In this document: positions 1 to 11,443 of the stretch, one piece after another
How positions within the stretch are numbered: the stretch's first letter is position 1
How the letters are laid out: every line of letters starts with the position of its first letter
NCBI GenBank assembly: GCA_008973525.1
Contig: WACJ01000248.1
Location: forward strand, 372,001 to 436,000
Direction of reading: 5' to 3'
DNA length: 64,000 nt
DNA from: Stenopsyche tienmushanensis
Lineage: Eukaryota; Arthropoda; Insecta; Trichoptera; Stenopsychidae
Program-made: the position numbers and the translations under genes
The notes under the pieces: model-generated
Told to the model about the DNA's origin: nothing
Seen by the model: only the letters and a program-made list of their open reading frames with translations
The model's database searches: none

Positions 1-50
1 CAACTGAATAAACCATTTAAACCGTATACATGGCGTATAAATTATATTAT

Positions 51-841
51 CTAGCCTCTATTGGAATAAAAAGCATTTATACTAACATCGTCTGGGCCCC
101 CGGTGCTTTGAAAAGATTCGATGGAATCTCCATCTGTAAAAAATAGGAATATACCAATGTTATATAAAAAGAAATAGCACTTCAATGTTGGTTTAAAATT
201 AAAATCTAAATATAAATAAACCTTTCAGAAGTCCTCTCTCTTTAAGCATGGCTATTCTTTGAAGACTCGCTTCTCTTTCCGGATCCATATGTAATTCCGA
301 ACCATCCAAAGATTGATTAATATTCCTTTTCATATTACCACTAGATCTAAAGCCTCTGTAACATTCGATATTTCAAAATATACCGTGTAAAATATCGACA
401 TAGAGAATTGAATAGCGATTATTTTATTTACAAACCTCCCTCTTCGTGCACGGTTATCTTTAAGCTTCGACGGTGAAATTTCTTGGTTCATCAACGCTTC
501 GACTCCCTGTTCTTGTGCATCTACGAAAACCGAATATTGTTGTTAATTTGATACATTTCAAAATTTTCTCATTTAAATTCAACAATATTACCCGACATTG
601 ACAAAATGGCATTGTCGTTCTTGATAGGTGAAATATCTGATAATTTAACGATTGGTACGAGTGATCCTAGAGATTCCAGTTGTTTTTGATATGTTTCTTT
701 CGATGCTTGAAAATTTTTAATGTCATCATCAAAAAACCTCTTTTTTCCATGTCCGGAAGAATCAGAGTCGGAACCCGAATCAGATTCTCCCTTATATTCA
801 TCCGAACTATCCATATGTTTGCCGCTAGGTTTATGAGCTTC
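51..841 (-). CDS. Rsf1: Rsf1 C-terminal exons (four)
   Basis: Exons 841-592 ([18 protein letters not shown]..., then [20 protein letters not shown]), 520-436 ([19 protein letters not shown]), 355-222 ([18 protein letters not shown]...) and 133-51 ([13 protein letters not shown]..., ending FYSNRG and a TAG). Each has an AG acceptor and a GT donor, and the phases (1, 2, 1) join exactly. Composition is acidic and Ser-rich, like RSF1 tails. The window begins 50 bases past the stop, so the 3'UTR is cut off and no AATAAA is visible on this strand in those 50 bases. Confidence 0.72.
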
Positions 842-3800
842 CTAAAAAGACACATTAACAATTACTTCATAAGCTTCAATCAATACATTGTACAGACATG
901 TAAAAAATCGATTATATTGCCTTTATTTATTTATTTATAAATATAAATACATACAGGGTGAACCTTATATAAGTGTCTATTCATGTCGGCTGCGAAAGGT
1001 TACTTACTTATAAGAAATATATCCATAAAGTATTATTTAATGTTCATAACTATTCACAACAAAACGTCATTTACTTGAGCTACATTTTAGAGTTTTAATC
1101 CTTTTGAGGCATTTATATTATGAATTACCTATCGTGCTACTGCACTAGCTCAGTTTCAGTGCTAAGAACACGCTTAGCGTTTATTCCGTTCATCAAAATA
1201 AAACCCGTCACAACAAACGCATTAAAAGACTCCCTGGCTTACTTGTCGCTTACTATATCTTACATAGTTGATACTGCCGATTCACAACCAGGAAACTTGA
1301 GGAACAGAACAAATACGGCCTTAAGGAAGGACAAACAAAGAATTTTACTTCGCAATGATAACAGCATTATCTTCCGTTGTCTTCTATATCGCTTTGAAAT
1401 TGCTAAACTGGGAAGGTTTGGTCAACCTGAAAGCATCTGAAATGCACCCAGTATCGAATTCGCTTGGTTATGTTGCATATGGACGAGGCGACACCCTCAA
1501 TTGGTATAGAAGCGAATCTGAATCCACTTAATCCTAAATCATTAGTCTCAGACTATACAGATTCTGAATGCTTTTGACATGTATCTATGATCCTGAATCT
1601 TTCCCACCACACTCAGTACCTAGTATGTAGGACTTAACCCTAACCTGGCAATACGCTTGTGAAGAAAGTCCTTTCCAATAAAATCAACAAGATCGTCTCA
1701 AATACTTTTTTACTGTCTTCCGAGAAAAAATCCTCAACCTTTACAAACACCCCACACTCCCTATCAGGACAGTCGCGGAAGCACTCTCCAATATATTCAT
1801 CTAGATGACCCGCTGAGTGCGTTCTAAATGATTTTCACAGCGTATACACCGTTTTTTTTAAATAAGATCATCAAGTCACACCGTCTTACAATTTGAAACG
1901 CAAGACGATTGGGTTACGAATCCAGCCGCTTAGACACAAGACTGCCTACAACTAAATAATAACTAGAAGCAAGTCAATTATACCAACTACCCTTATGTCA
2001 TGGAATCAAGATAGCTATGTATGCTTAGAATAAAAAATATTAGTATTAGTATCGAGAAGACCTTGGCCCTGCGGTAGACAGCTCGTGTCTGTTTAAAGAT
2101 GATACGACACAATGTAAAGGATTTTTTTCCTTACTATTAAAAATTGAATAAAAGACATACTTGCCTCTTCCGATTCCGTATTTGGTAATTCCATATAATT
2201 ATATTTACGTTGTCTTGTTCTATGTGCAGGAGACCAATCATGAGAAGATCTTGAACTATCTGATAGCCCGCCATATTTAATCTACAATACAATTAAAAAT
2301 TAAAATGGCACAAACTGTGCAGAAATCTTTAAAACAACATAATGGTTTGTATAATAATAAAGCTGCCCTATTGCATTATACTGTCTAATATGTAACGTAA
2401 ATAATAGATGTGTTTGAATACAGAATCTTTATTAAAACTGCACATTTTATAGTATATATTATATTAGAAATTATTTGACCTTTGCTCTTCCTCTTTCTTT
2501 TTTTCCACCACTACCTAAATCATCTTCATCGTCATCGTTGTCATTTAGTTTCTCTCGTTTCTTTTTTTTGGTTCTTTTTGAAGTACTGTGTGATCTCCTC
2601 TTTGATTTCCTGGATTTCCTGAAATAATTATAACGAATTATTTTATTCCGCCATAAAAAAATAATTAAAGCGATGACAAACAACGTGGCATACTTTTTTT
2701 TAGATCCACCCCAGTCTTTTGTTCCGCTTGATTCGCTAGTAGATTCGTCATCAAATAAACGTCTACTCTTTTTCTTTCGTTCTGGAGAATCCACGATTCT
2801 TCTCTTTCCTATTTAAAAATAAACGAAAAGTGAGTTTGATCTATATTATGCATATTAAACACCCACTTTCATTCAATAATAATATATTATCAAAAGCAAT
2901 GAATTAACCTTTTGATGGATTTGACGGTCTTAATGAACGACGTACAGGAAGAGAATCGGAGGAGTGTGACGAACTTGATTGGTCAGATGCTGATGAAATA
3001 GCCTCCGAAGTTGAAGTAGAATATCTGAAATGTTAACACAACTTAAATGGCTAATTTTTACGGGCAATCATACGCGTAACAGAAACTTATTCACACACCC
3101 GATATAAAAATAAATTAACCATATTGAATACAAAATCACATAAATATAAAAATACTGACCCAGCTTCTTTGAAATCTTCATCAGAGTTATCATCGCAATC
3201 ATCGGATATAACTTCCAAGCTGTTAAGTTTTCTTGGTCGACGACGCGTTCGAGCAGCTGCTTTACGACGAGCCTCTACCTCTTCAGGATCACCCTAAAAC
3301 ATATTTTAATCCACATTTTCAGAAACAAGCTAAACGTTTTTAGAATAACCGAGATGTATTTGACCTTTGAAAAAGCTGAAATAATAAATTCAAGCTATTC
3401 ATTTACCTGCCCAGTTGCTTGAAGCATCGCCTTTTTCTCTTCTTTATCTGCTTCAATAATAGTCGATATATCCTTGCCCCTACCTTGATTTCCAGCACAA
3501 CTGTTTTCATCCTCTTTGTACTCTTCCTAAAATATCAAAAAGTCTTAAAATTGCACATCAACTACTGAAACATAAAAGATCATAGTCGAAGCACTTACTT
3601 TTATTGCTGAACTGATAAGTTGATCGTATTCTTTGAAACGGTAACTAACAGGCAGTTGCCGTCTTTCCCGTAAGCGATATATTTTTTCATCATCTGACGA
3701 AGAAGCAGATGAACTACTTCTACTGCTCGATTTCGCGCTCTTATCAGAAGCGTCTACATAATATAAAAATGTATCAATGCAATGAATTAAAAGTATTTAA

Positions 3801-4017
3801 ATAAGTAATTTTAATTCAAAATAAAAGTTAAGAAACCTGAATCTTCTGAATTGCTTTCAGAATCCACTTCTTTACTTGCGAGTTGGTTGCTTACAGTAGT
3901 TTGATGGATTAAATCTGCAGCTTCAACATCTTTGATTTGCTCATCATATTTTTCCAGTTCTGCTTCTAATGCACTTAACAATTTTTTCTGTAAATTTAAT
4001 AAACACATCCGTTCAAT

Positions 4018-4051
<34 letters not shown>

Positions 4052-7000
4052 ACCGTCATAAGAACAATTGATGTTTTCAGCAGCAAATTGCCGTTTCAAT
4101 ATATTTAAATTTAAATAAAACCAAAACTCACATGATTGCACGGAGGACAAAACCATTCTCCTTCAGGTACCAAAAAAAGTACAGGCTTCAAGCAAGATGC
4201 ATGCCATCCAGCGTCACAAGAATCGCACAAAAGAATCCATTCAGGATGATCAGCTTTACCACAATGAACGCATCCTCCATCGACATCCTCATCCCCTCCA
4301 TCCTCTATTTTAACAAGACACATAAACAATGAAACAAAATACCTAACAACAATATCAAATATACGGGGGTCTTTCAATAAGAACGCTCGAAATTTATTGT
4401 GAATATTTCCAATATGACAGCGTTACAGCGCATACCACGATAAACATTCTGCATGAATTATTTGAGGACACAATCAACTCGCACGGCGATGACGTTGACT
4501 GGCCACCTAGATTGTGTGATTTAACGCCTTCAGGTTTCTACAGTTGGGGCTATCTTTAATTACAGGTCTTTGTGTAAGCCGCGATGTTTAAACGATGTTA
4601 TATTCCATATTTAATTCCATACAATATTTTTACTATGCCTATGTTATTCCCGCAAGTATAAACAGTAAGTCGACAAAGTTTTATCGCAATTTGATGAACA
4701 GTATGGAAAGGCATTAAATACGGACAAACAAACAAAGATTTTTATATATTATGCCCATGTTACTCGCACAATCCTTAGCAATAAGTGTACGAAGTTTTAT
4801 CGCAATCTGATGAACGGTATGGCAGCGCATTACATACGAACAAAGATTCTTTTTTATACATTAGATGAGTGGATATCTCACATGCAATTTGTTTTACATT
4901 TAAAAATCGAGCGTTCTTATTTAAAAGATCCTACATTTATAACAAATATACTACTAGCCTTTTTTCAATGTGCGCGCTCGTCTTACGGGTACAGGTTCTT
5001 CGCATTCTACATCAGATTCGGGAGAAAATTCATGATCTGATTTTGGCGCCAAAATATCCTCTTCTTCGGCTTCTAAAAATTGAAATCGTACATAAATTAA
5101 ATCATCTTTTTTTGTATGAATTATTTAAAGTACCCTCTCAAAATGCAAGCGATAATATTACCGTCAAAATCATCTTCCGGTTCACCGGGTTCTGAATCTG
5201 TTTCGTTGCCGCCGCTGGATGAATTCCAGCCTAACAACTTTTTATGCCATTTATCTCCCTTTTTCTTTTTCTTGCCAGGTTTTACATCCTTCATCGTATC
5301 AGATTCCTCAGCAGAACTTTCCTTCCAATCGTGGTCTGTTTGACTTTTACTTACCTATACACATATTAATAAAGCATTAATAAATGTATTTCGCTCATCT
5401 TTTATTTATATTGTTTCGAGATTAGTGTCAATTGGTTAATATTAAAAAAAAGCATATAGGCAGATATTCGATACAAATCTCATTTAAATGAACATTAAAA
5501 TGCTGTATGAATAAAATATATAGATAAGTTTGCGACAAACCTAATTAATTCGAATGAACGATAACATATCATTAAAATATTGTAATTAAAATTTTAAAAT
5601 GATACAATCACATTAGGAATGCATTCATATTTTTTCGTTATTATTCGTTCTTTTCGCTTTGATAATAAATTTTATTTGATAAATAAAATCAAAATATTGC
5701 AACAATAAAAATACCTTCTTTTTATGCTGTTCTTTCATTTCGCGCAAAGCCACTTCTTCCATTTGTCGACGCTGAGCTTCTTCCTTGATCTTCAGTTGTG
5801 CAATACGTCGTGATTGACGAACTGGAACATCGTCATCGACGTCTGCAGCAGCATCGGCAATATTTTTAGATTTAGAAGTTCCTGTAAACATGCGAAAATA
5901 TAATTTATCTCCATTTCATCTGATAACCTGCCGCCGCCGATACACACATTAAAAAAAATATACATTTGAACCGCTCCGGTATCTTTAAAATGATAAAATT
6001 CAATTGAGCGTGTAACACGAAATATTTAAAATAAAATGGCAAGCATTATCACTGAAACAACTCGAAAAAAATATTTCATATGATAAAATATAAAATACCT
6101 TTGTGCTTTGATCTTTTCTTGGTTTTGCCGGATTCTTTTTCTGTTTTACCGGTCACTTCAGTCTTTTTCCCTTTAAAATAAAATAATATTAAAAATTATT
6201 TATGACATAAAAAAAGGGGGATTTCATTTATCGGGTGTGTGAATAAATTCTTTCCGTTTAACATCAGATGGCGGTATAACAATTGTGTGCATATAGTAAC
6301 TTAAACGGTGACGCATCTACATTGAAGTACTCTAACTTAGCTTTAAAATCAGTATGCATTATTCCGTTAAAAGTGTAAACAACATTTTTGTGTATGATGG
6401 ACAATACGCAAGAACGGCAAGAACTTATTCACACACCCAATATGACAACCCAAAAGTGAACGTATAACAAAATTGAATGCATTCATACCTTTAGATGTTT
6501 TCGTATCGACTTCTTCGTCGCTGCTCGAATCCTGCACTGATTTTTTCTCTTCCACTTTTTTCCTACAACGTATTGCACAAATATAGTTACGAATTAAAAA
6601 ATCGAAATAAACATTCATAATCAGAATCTAAACTAACCATACCTATGTTTAATAACAAGTTTCTTTTGCTTGGTTTTAATTTTCTTACTCTTTTGTACGT
6701 CCAATCCGTCGCCTTCGGATTGAGAAGCGGACTCGTCTCGGCCTCTCTTTCGGCTGCGCATCTCTTTAGCGGGTTTCGATTCTTTCGGCTCGTCTTTTAT
6801 TGGCTCTTTCGTTTCCTCCTCCGACGGTTTCTTATTGCCGGACCTTTTGTTTGCTTTGAGCGCGCTGTTTAACATTTCCGTATCGGCAAGTTTGATGAGA
6901 TCGGATAGTTTGGTATCTTTTAACGATTCCGATCGTCTTGTTCTTTTGACTTGAACTATTTTCAATTCTTCCGCTTCTATTTTTGGAGATTCGATAATTT

Positions 7001-10000
7001 CGTTGGGTGCATTTTCGCTCTTTTTGGACTTTTTATTAGAGCCTTTCAACTTCGAAGGTGTAGCAATAATCTTTGATTGAATTTCTAAATTGGAATTTTC
7101 ATTCGATCCTTCCGTATCTTTTTCGTTATTTTCTTTTTCAATTTGATTAATCTTCGATTCGGACATTTCCGCATCTTTTTTCATTATAAGATTTGATTTC
7201 ACAGATTCTTCGGCATCGTTAGTTTGATTTTTTGTATCTTCATTTTCGATTTTCTTTATGGAAACGCTAGGATTAAGATTCATTTTGAGAGGTTCTTCGC
7301 TCTCGGCTTCATCCGTAAGCTCAGAATTGGAATTCTGCATTCCGCTAAGTTTTTTATTATCTATTTTACCTAATAATACTGAGGAACTATTTCCCGATAC
7401 GTTATCAGAACTATTATCTAGAGATTTCTCAATTTCAAAATTTGTTTCAAACTTTCCCGCCGCTTGCGCAGCATGTCCCACGACACTATCATTTCCCAAA
7501 TTATCTTCGCCTAATTTAATCTTTTTTGATGAAAGGGAATCGGAATAATTTTCTTTAGATTTATCAAACGAATCATCGTTAGGATCAGTTTTGTGTTTAT
7601 TGGATTTTATTAAAATATCTTCGATCTTCGCGTCTTCCTGCCCGAGAGATTTCAATGAATCATCCGTATTCGCATTTTTAATATTCGAATTTTCTTGAGT
7701 TTGCACAATTTCTTCTTCTTTCTTAATAAATACACTATTTTCAGACTCCGCCTCCGCATTATTGTCATTATCATACTTCATACTTTTGTCAGACTGAGAA
7801 CTATCGATGTGGTCTTTTACATTTTCTAATTTATCGCTAGTTAAAATATCAGATTTGCTCTTCATTTGAAACTTGTCTTCACTTCTCTCTTTGGTACCTA
7901 TTTGCACATCTTTTATATCGGAAGTATTTTCTTCCTCGTCTTTTCTCAAATGATTACTACGAATAGGCGATTTATCTATTTTTTTATCAACATCGATCCG
8001 AGGAGCTGAATTACTAGAAGATAGTGAATCGGAAGACTCTGCGCTGTCAACGGATCTTGTGTTGGAGTCGTCGACTTTCTTTTCATTATTTCCACTTTCT
8101 GATTTATCACAAATTGTACTATCGACGTTCACTCTAGAATCACCGACGGGCTTTTCAGAATTAAGACTAACATTTAGAGATAAACCTTCACCTTTTAGTT
8201 TGTCAATTTCTATTCTTTCACTTTTATTAACATCTTTTAACGCACTACTCGAAGGTGCATCGATTACACTAGGAATTTCATTCTTATCTAATAGACTATT
8301 TTTATTTACTAATACTGTTTCACTTGCCGAATTAGTACTATTATTTTCAGTCACTACGAGAGATTCGCAAACTGGAGTGCTACTGCACAGCGAGTCCACG
8401 CTCCATAATTTAGTTTTATTCGATATTGAATTAGTTTCTAATTTTTCAGAAATTGCTTTAGGTATATTTTGGAGAAATCGTTTCGTAACAGGTAAAGGCG
8501 CCAATTTAGCATCATTTACATCGTCCCGTTCAGTGCTGTCGGCACTTTTAACACTGGTCGATTCATCTCTATCGTCTACTTCAGATCGGACGTTATTCGA
8601 GGTGCTGGAATCGTCTTCTCTAGAGTTTTCTGCCGGATTTTCTATTCTTCTGAATGATAAATTTTGCACTCTGTCATCGTCGACAATTCCGCTTGTGGAT
8701 TCGACGTTATTCCTGTCTGAATCGGCAGAGACCGCCTCTACTTTGGGATTTCCGGTTAAACAATCAAAGCCGGAACCCTCCCCGTATACATACATAACTT
8801 CCTCTTCTATCGCTTCACTAAAAAAATAATCAGGAAAAGATTCACATTCGGCTCCGTTGCCGTCTCCTTTAACTATCATTAGTTTTTCTTCAATTTCCTC
8901 ACCGACGCAATCAGTCACTTCGCTTTTTTTATTTTCTTCACTATCTAAATGAGATTCTTCTCCACTTTGTGCCCTGTCCGTTTCAACACTTTCTGTATCC
9001 ATGTCGACATTTAAAGGTTTTTTAATATCTGCAATTCCTCTCAGCATCATCAGTCATAGACGATGTTTCAAGGGATTTTATGTCTTCCGATTTAGTAGTT
9101 GAATCGCATTCATCTTTGGTATTTTGAACAGGCGAACCGGCCTCAATACTCTCGTTTGTACCCTCCTCCTGTACTCTATCGGTATTCGAAGGAGATTCTG
9201 TTTTGGGAGCGTTTTCTACTGTTGTATCGGTGTTCACAGTCGGCAATTCCGTCTTACGAGGCGAGAGATCAACAGCATCAGTGCTATCCTTCGGCACCTC
9301 CGCTGCATCGAGGCGCTTTTCCACATCGGGAACATTATTTGCCATTTCTTCATCGCGTTCCACGTTTCGGTCTTCATCAGGCACATGTGAGGATTCATTA
9401 TTTACCTATAAAAATAAAAAATAGCATAACTTGATAAACGTACGCTTTTGCTATCGAACAAATCGAGAATGAAACTATACAATTACGGCGGTATCGTCTC
9501 CGGAAGGCTGCGGCTGAATATATGGACTTCCAACACTGTTGGAATCTTCATTCAGGAGAGGCTCTGGAGGCGAATCCGACGGACACTTCCCCGACTTCAG
9601 AGCGGCGATCACTTCGACGAGGCCGGCTCGATCACTAAAATAATCAGAAACGCGTTAATAAAAACGAGCTTTAAAATCATCCGAATAAATCAAATTTAAT
9701 AAATCATACCTAGCAATCAGACTCCACGTCTCCTCGTCTTGATCTTCTCTATAGAGGCGGACATTCGCCCGGCGGTCCCTCTGCATCCAATAGCACCTGC
9801 CTTTATCGTCTCTTCCGATGGGATTCAAGCGAAGTCCGTGATTGTCCATTTTGTTTACCGCAATTTTAAATTTAGCATTACATACGAATTGGTATTCTAA
9901 TAAATTCTGAAAACGACAGGCGCATTTAATAAAGCGAGATCTGACGCAAATTTAAAATTCAATACCATAAGACGGAGCCCACCTTGAGTACTCTGAGTTT

Positions 10001-10837
10001 CACGCCCATATTGGCCTTTCTGTAGCCGAACCGTTCCAGCTCCCAGGCGTCCTGTCGGTGACTATTGCGATGACAGAATTTGATGAGGCACTTTTCCCAG
10101 TCGTTGGGACGGAAACCCTTCGTGGCCCTCCTCAGCAGCTTGCCGAAGAGGTCTTTCAGAGGCGTCGGAACTGCAATAGGAAATGGCATACTTTAAAAGG
10201 CGCGCCAAAATTTTTCACAATCTTGAAAATTTATCAATGAAAAAATTCGATTTTGATCGATGCCATCTGGCAGTTGTGAAGATTTGAATGTTTCGCGTAA
10301 ATATTCGTATTTTCGAAGATGCATTTTACAATGGGAGATCCGCGGCGTTGATATATTGTTGACGATTCCCGTTATCGAGAAAGTTGAGTTACTGGAACGA
10401 TCGCTTCGAAATTGAGTCTCATGTCGGTGGTCGAATTCAGCTGACGGCGCGTGAAATTGAATCCTTCAAGAGGCCAATGAGACTGTATGCGGTTTTGTTT
10501 GGTGGATGATTTCGGTCTAGTTTTTCGGGAACGTCATGAATGCGTCGCTCGCCCGAAAAACGGAACGGACGGCGACGACGCGGAAGCCGTGGTGGGGGGG
10601 GAAAAGGGATCGGGAGGTCGTGTTTGAGTGACGGGATCCTGTTCGAACAGAGAGCGCGGGGTCACCTTCGTGCGCGTCGTCCAGCATGCGTATGAGGTCG
10701 GGCGCGGACAGCGGCTCGAGCTGCGCGGCGGCGCCGAACACCTCGAGGAAGGAGCACACTACGGCGAAGTCGGGCTCCGCGGCGGCAGCCCCCGCCGCCC
10801 CCGACAACCCCGCCACCTCCGCCACCCCCGACTCCAT
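51..10837 (-). CDS. Rsf1: Remodeling and spacing factor 1 (Rsf1), complete multi-exon gene
   Basis: Histone-binding subunit that pairs with the ISWI ATPase to space nucleosomes (family knowledge). Coding exons deduced from splice sites and phase, 5' to 3': 10837-10666, 10170-9983, 9906-9710, 9634-9487, 9405-about 9162, 9028-6643, 6562-6489, 6170-6099, 5881-5715, 5354-5162, 5072-4959, 4304-4132, 3987-3837, 3753-3599, 3526-3407, 3293-3160, 3024-2909, 2808-2694, 2618-2480, 2281-2165, 841-592, 520-436, 355-222, 133-51. The total is about 1,900 residues. The N-terminus ([12 protein letters not shown], then [11 protein letters not shown], then [14 protein letters not shown]) matches the vertebrate RSF1 WHIM region. 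The middle is acidic and Ser-rich. A C4HC3 PHD finger follows, then a helical segment with [13 protein letters not shown]. The N-terminal and PHD parts are sure. The frame join near 9100 and the last five exons are less sure. Confidence 0.94.
1731..1835. repeat. Dispersed repeat shared with 40195-40330
   Basis: The stretch CACTCCCTATCAGGACAGTC, then GCGGAAGCAC, then GATGACCCGCTGAGTGCGTTC recurs with changes at 40220-40320 (CCCTATCGATACGGTCGCG, GACCCGCTGGGTGAGCG). Both copies are untranslatable. The surrounding 842-2164 lies in the last long intron of Rsf1 and shows nothing else recognisable. Confidence 0.5.
2471..2618 (-). CDS. Rsf1: Rsf1 basic exon with alternative terminal stop
   Basis: The exon begins after TTTCAG and reads [18 protein letters not shown], then an Asp/Glu run and [12 protein letters not shown]. 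If it is not spliced further, it stops at TAA 2471-2473 (RAKVK then stop). A phase-0 donor AAAG|GTCAAA at 2478-2479 would instead join to 2281-2165 ([13 protein letters not shown]...), keeping the frame open and extending the protein by about 225 residues. Both ends are possible isoforms. The downstream exons join in phase all the way to 51, so I favour the long form. Confidence 0.7.
4132..4304 (-). CDS. Rsf1: Rsf1 PHD-finger exon
   Basis: The exon reads [11 protein letters not shown] and then a full C4HC3 PHD finger: C-V-H-C, LCDSC, GWHASC and FCPPC, with [15 protein letters not shown] strongly RSF1-like. PHD fingers of this type read histone H3 tails (family knowledge). The acceptor follows AAATAG at 4305, phase 1. 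The donor is a good GTGAGT at 4131, phase 0. The next exon (3987-3837, [18 protein letters not shown]) is an amphipathic helix, as in the vertebrate protein. A transposon remnant (4364-4931) fills the intron just upstream. Confidence 0.95.
4364..4931. mobile_element. maT/mariner-type DNA transposon remnant in Rsf1 intron
   Basis: The ends are inverted: the left starts GGGGGTCTTTCAATAAG and continues AACGCTCG; the right, read in reverse, is GGATCTTTTAAATAAG then AACGCTCG. TA flanks both ends. At about 4425-4550 the plus strand still encodes a decayed transposase piece ([36 protein letters not shown]), which resembles the catalytic DWPPRSCDLTPLDFFLWG block of maT/IS630-mariner transposases. Stops break it. 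Two tandem units of another repeat (about 4655-4860) are inserted within it. Confidence 0.75.
4655..4860 (-). repeat. Dispersed repeat A, tandem dimer
   Basis: Two tandem copies of a roughly 130-base unit whose core (this orientation) is AGTTTTATCGCAATCTGATG then AACGGTATGGCAGCGCATTA. The same unit occurs at 13650-13870 (inverted, dimer), 28120-28320 (dimer) and 30615-30735 (monomer). It has no coding potential and no TIR was found. The class is unknown; a Helitron-like or SINE-like non-autonomous element is possible. Confidence 0.7.
6643..9405 (-). CDS. Rsf1: Rsf1 large acidic Ser/Asp/Glu/Lys-rich exons
   Basis: About 900 residues of low-complexity acidic and Ser-rich sequence with interspersed KK pairs, as in the long disordered middle of RSF1. 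The upper part (9405 down to about 9040, starting [16 protein letters not shown]) and the lower part (from about 9028, ending KKLVIKHR) are in different frames, offset by one base. Both frames carry stops that confine the switch to the few bases between the TGA near 9052 and the TAA near 9022, unless a short intron removes the join. Possible GT donors in matching phase lie at 9161 and 9149, with the acceptor TTGCAG at 9029-9034. No known domain is seen. The long plus-strand frames opposite this exon are shadows. Confidence 0.88.
9710..10837 (-). CDS. Rsf1: Rsf1 exons 1-3: WHIM/DDT-like N-terminal domain
   Basis: Exon 1 (10837-10666) starts with ATG in an alanine/glycine-rich leader and reads into [14 protein letters not shown]. 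It ends one base into a codon at a GT donor. Exon 2 (10170-9983) carries [14 protein letters not shown] and [15 protein letters not shown]. Exon 3 (9906-9710) carries NLLEYQF and [19 protein letters not shown], ending in DEETWSLIA. In RSF1, BAZ and related proteins this WHIM block contacts ISWI and linker DNA (family knowledge). Exon phases 1, 0 and 2 join without a break. The first exon lies in a GC-rich CpG-like patch, unlike the AT-rich surroundings. Confidence 0.94.
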
Positions 10838-11443
10838 CCCTCAGCGCCCCACGCCGCCGCCCGCCCGCTGACAGACACAACACCGCAGCCGCCGAGCGCG
10901 CATGGCAACACACAACTTAAAACTTCGCCACAATCGTGATCGCCTATGCGGGGTTGATTTGCGCCACAAAATTATCAAATTTAAATCCCTTCTAAAATTA
11001 TATTAAGCCATTCATATTTTCAAATTGATAATATTAACATCTCATATTGGTTTTTATTCACGCCAATATCATTTTTAAATGCGGTACAATTTAATTCTAT
11101 AAAAAATTACGACAATAGAGAAAATCTTTTATTAAATTACGCTTATTTTAAGATCTACACTGTGAAAAAAATTATAAATTTTATAAACTAAGCTTTTTTG
11201 ATAATAAATATGATATGATATTTTATTAATTTAATGCTATATTGAAATCGTTAATTTGATCATAAATGCGTTTTTATTTATGATATAAGCTAGCCATTCG
11301 CTCTTCATTTGTTTTTTTTTCAATATTTGAATTTGTTTTCGCGGTCAAAATCCGTCGACGTCGTTTTGTTGACCTCATCTATCGTTTGGGTGGGGGGTGA
11401 CTAGCATTGCTGTCAGTGCTGGTTCGAATGTGAAACGGGTAGG
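10838..11443. promoter_or_regulatory. Divergent promoter region, Rsf1 (-) / GBA2 (+)
   Basis: About 606 bp separate the two start codons. The Rsf1 side (10838-10930) is GC-rich, with a short CGCATGGCAAC stretch. The middle (10960-11330) is AT-rich and featureless. The GBA2 side (11340-11443) has GGTCAAAATCCGTCGACGTCG and a G-run. There is no clear TATA box for either gene. That both genes start here is inferred from the orientation and the first coding exons. Confidence 0.6.

Noticed and set aside
2619..2693. Hydrophobic segment [13 protein letters not shown] resembling a membrane helix in Rsf1
   Set aside because: It is translated intron between exons 2808-2694 and 2618-2480, which have good splice sites and matching phase.
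4020..4055. AT dinucleotide run in an Rsf1 intron
   Set aside because: Ordinary microsatellite; a similar one is at 22602-22625.
8059..8829. 256-codon plus-strand frame opposite the Rsf1 acidic exon
   Set aside because: It is the antisense of a Ser/Asp/Glu-rich coding exon, which rarely makes stops; no protein family pattern.
10628..10939. Plus- and minus-strand frames in the GC-rich Rsf1 first exon
   Set aside because: Shadows of exon 1 caused by high GC; only the frame with FAVVCSFLE has homology and a matching donor.
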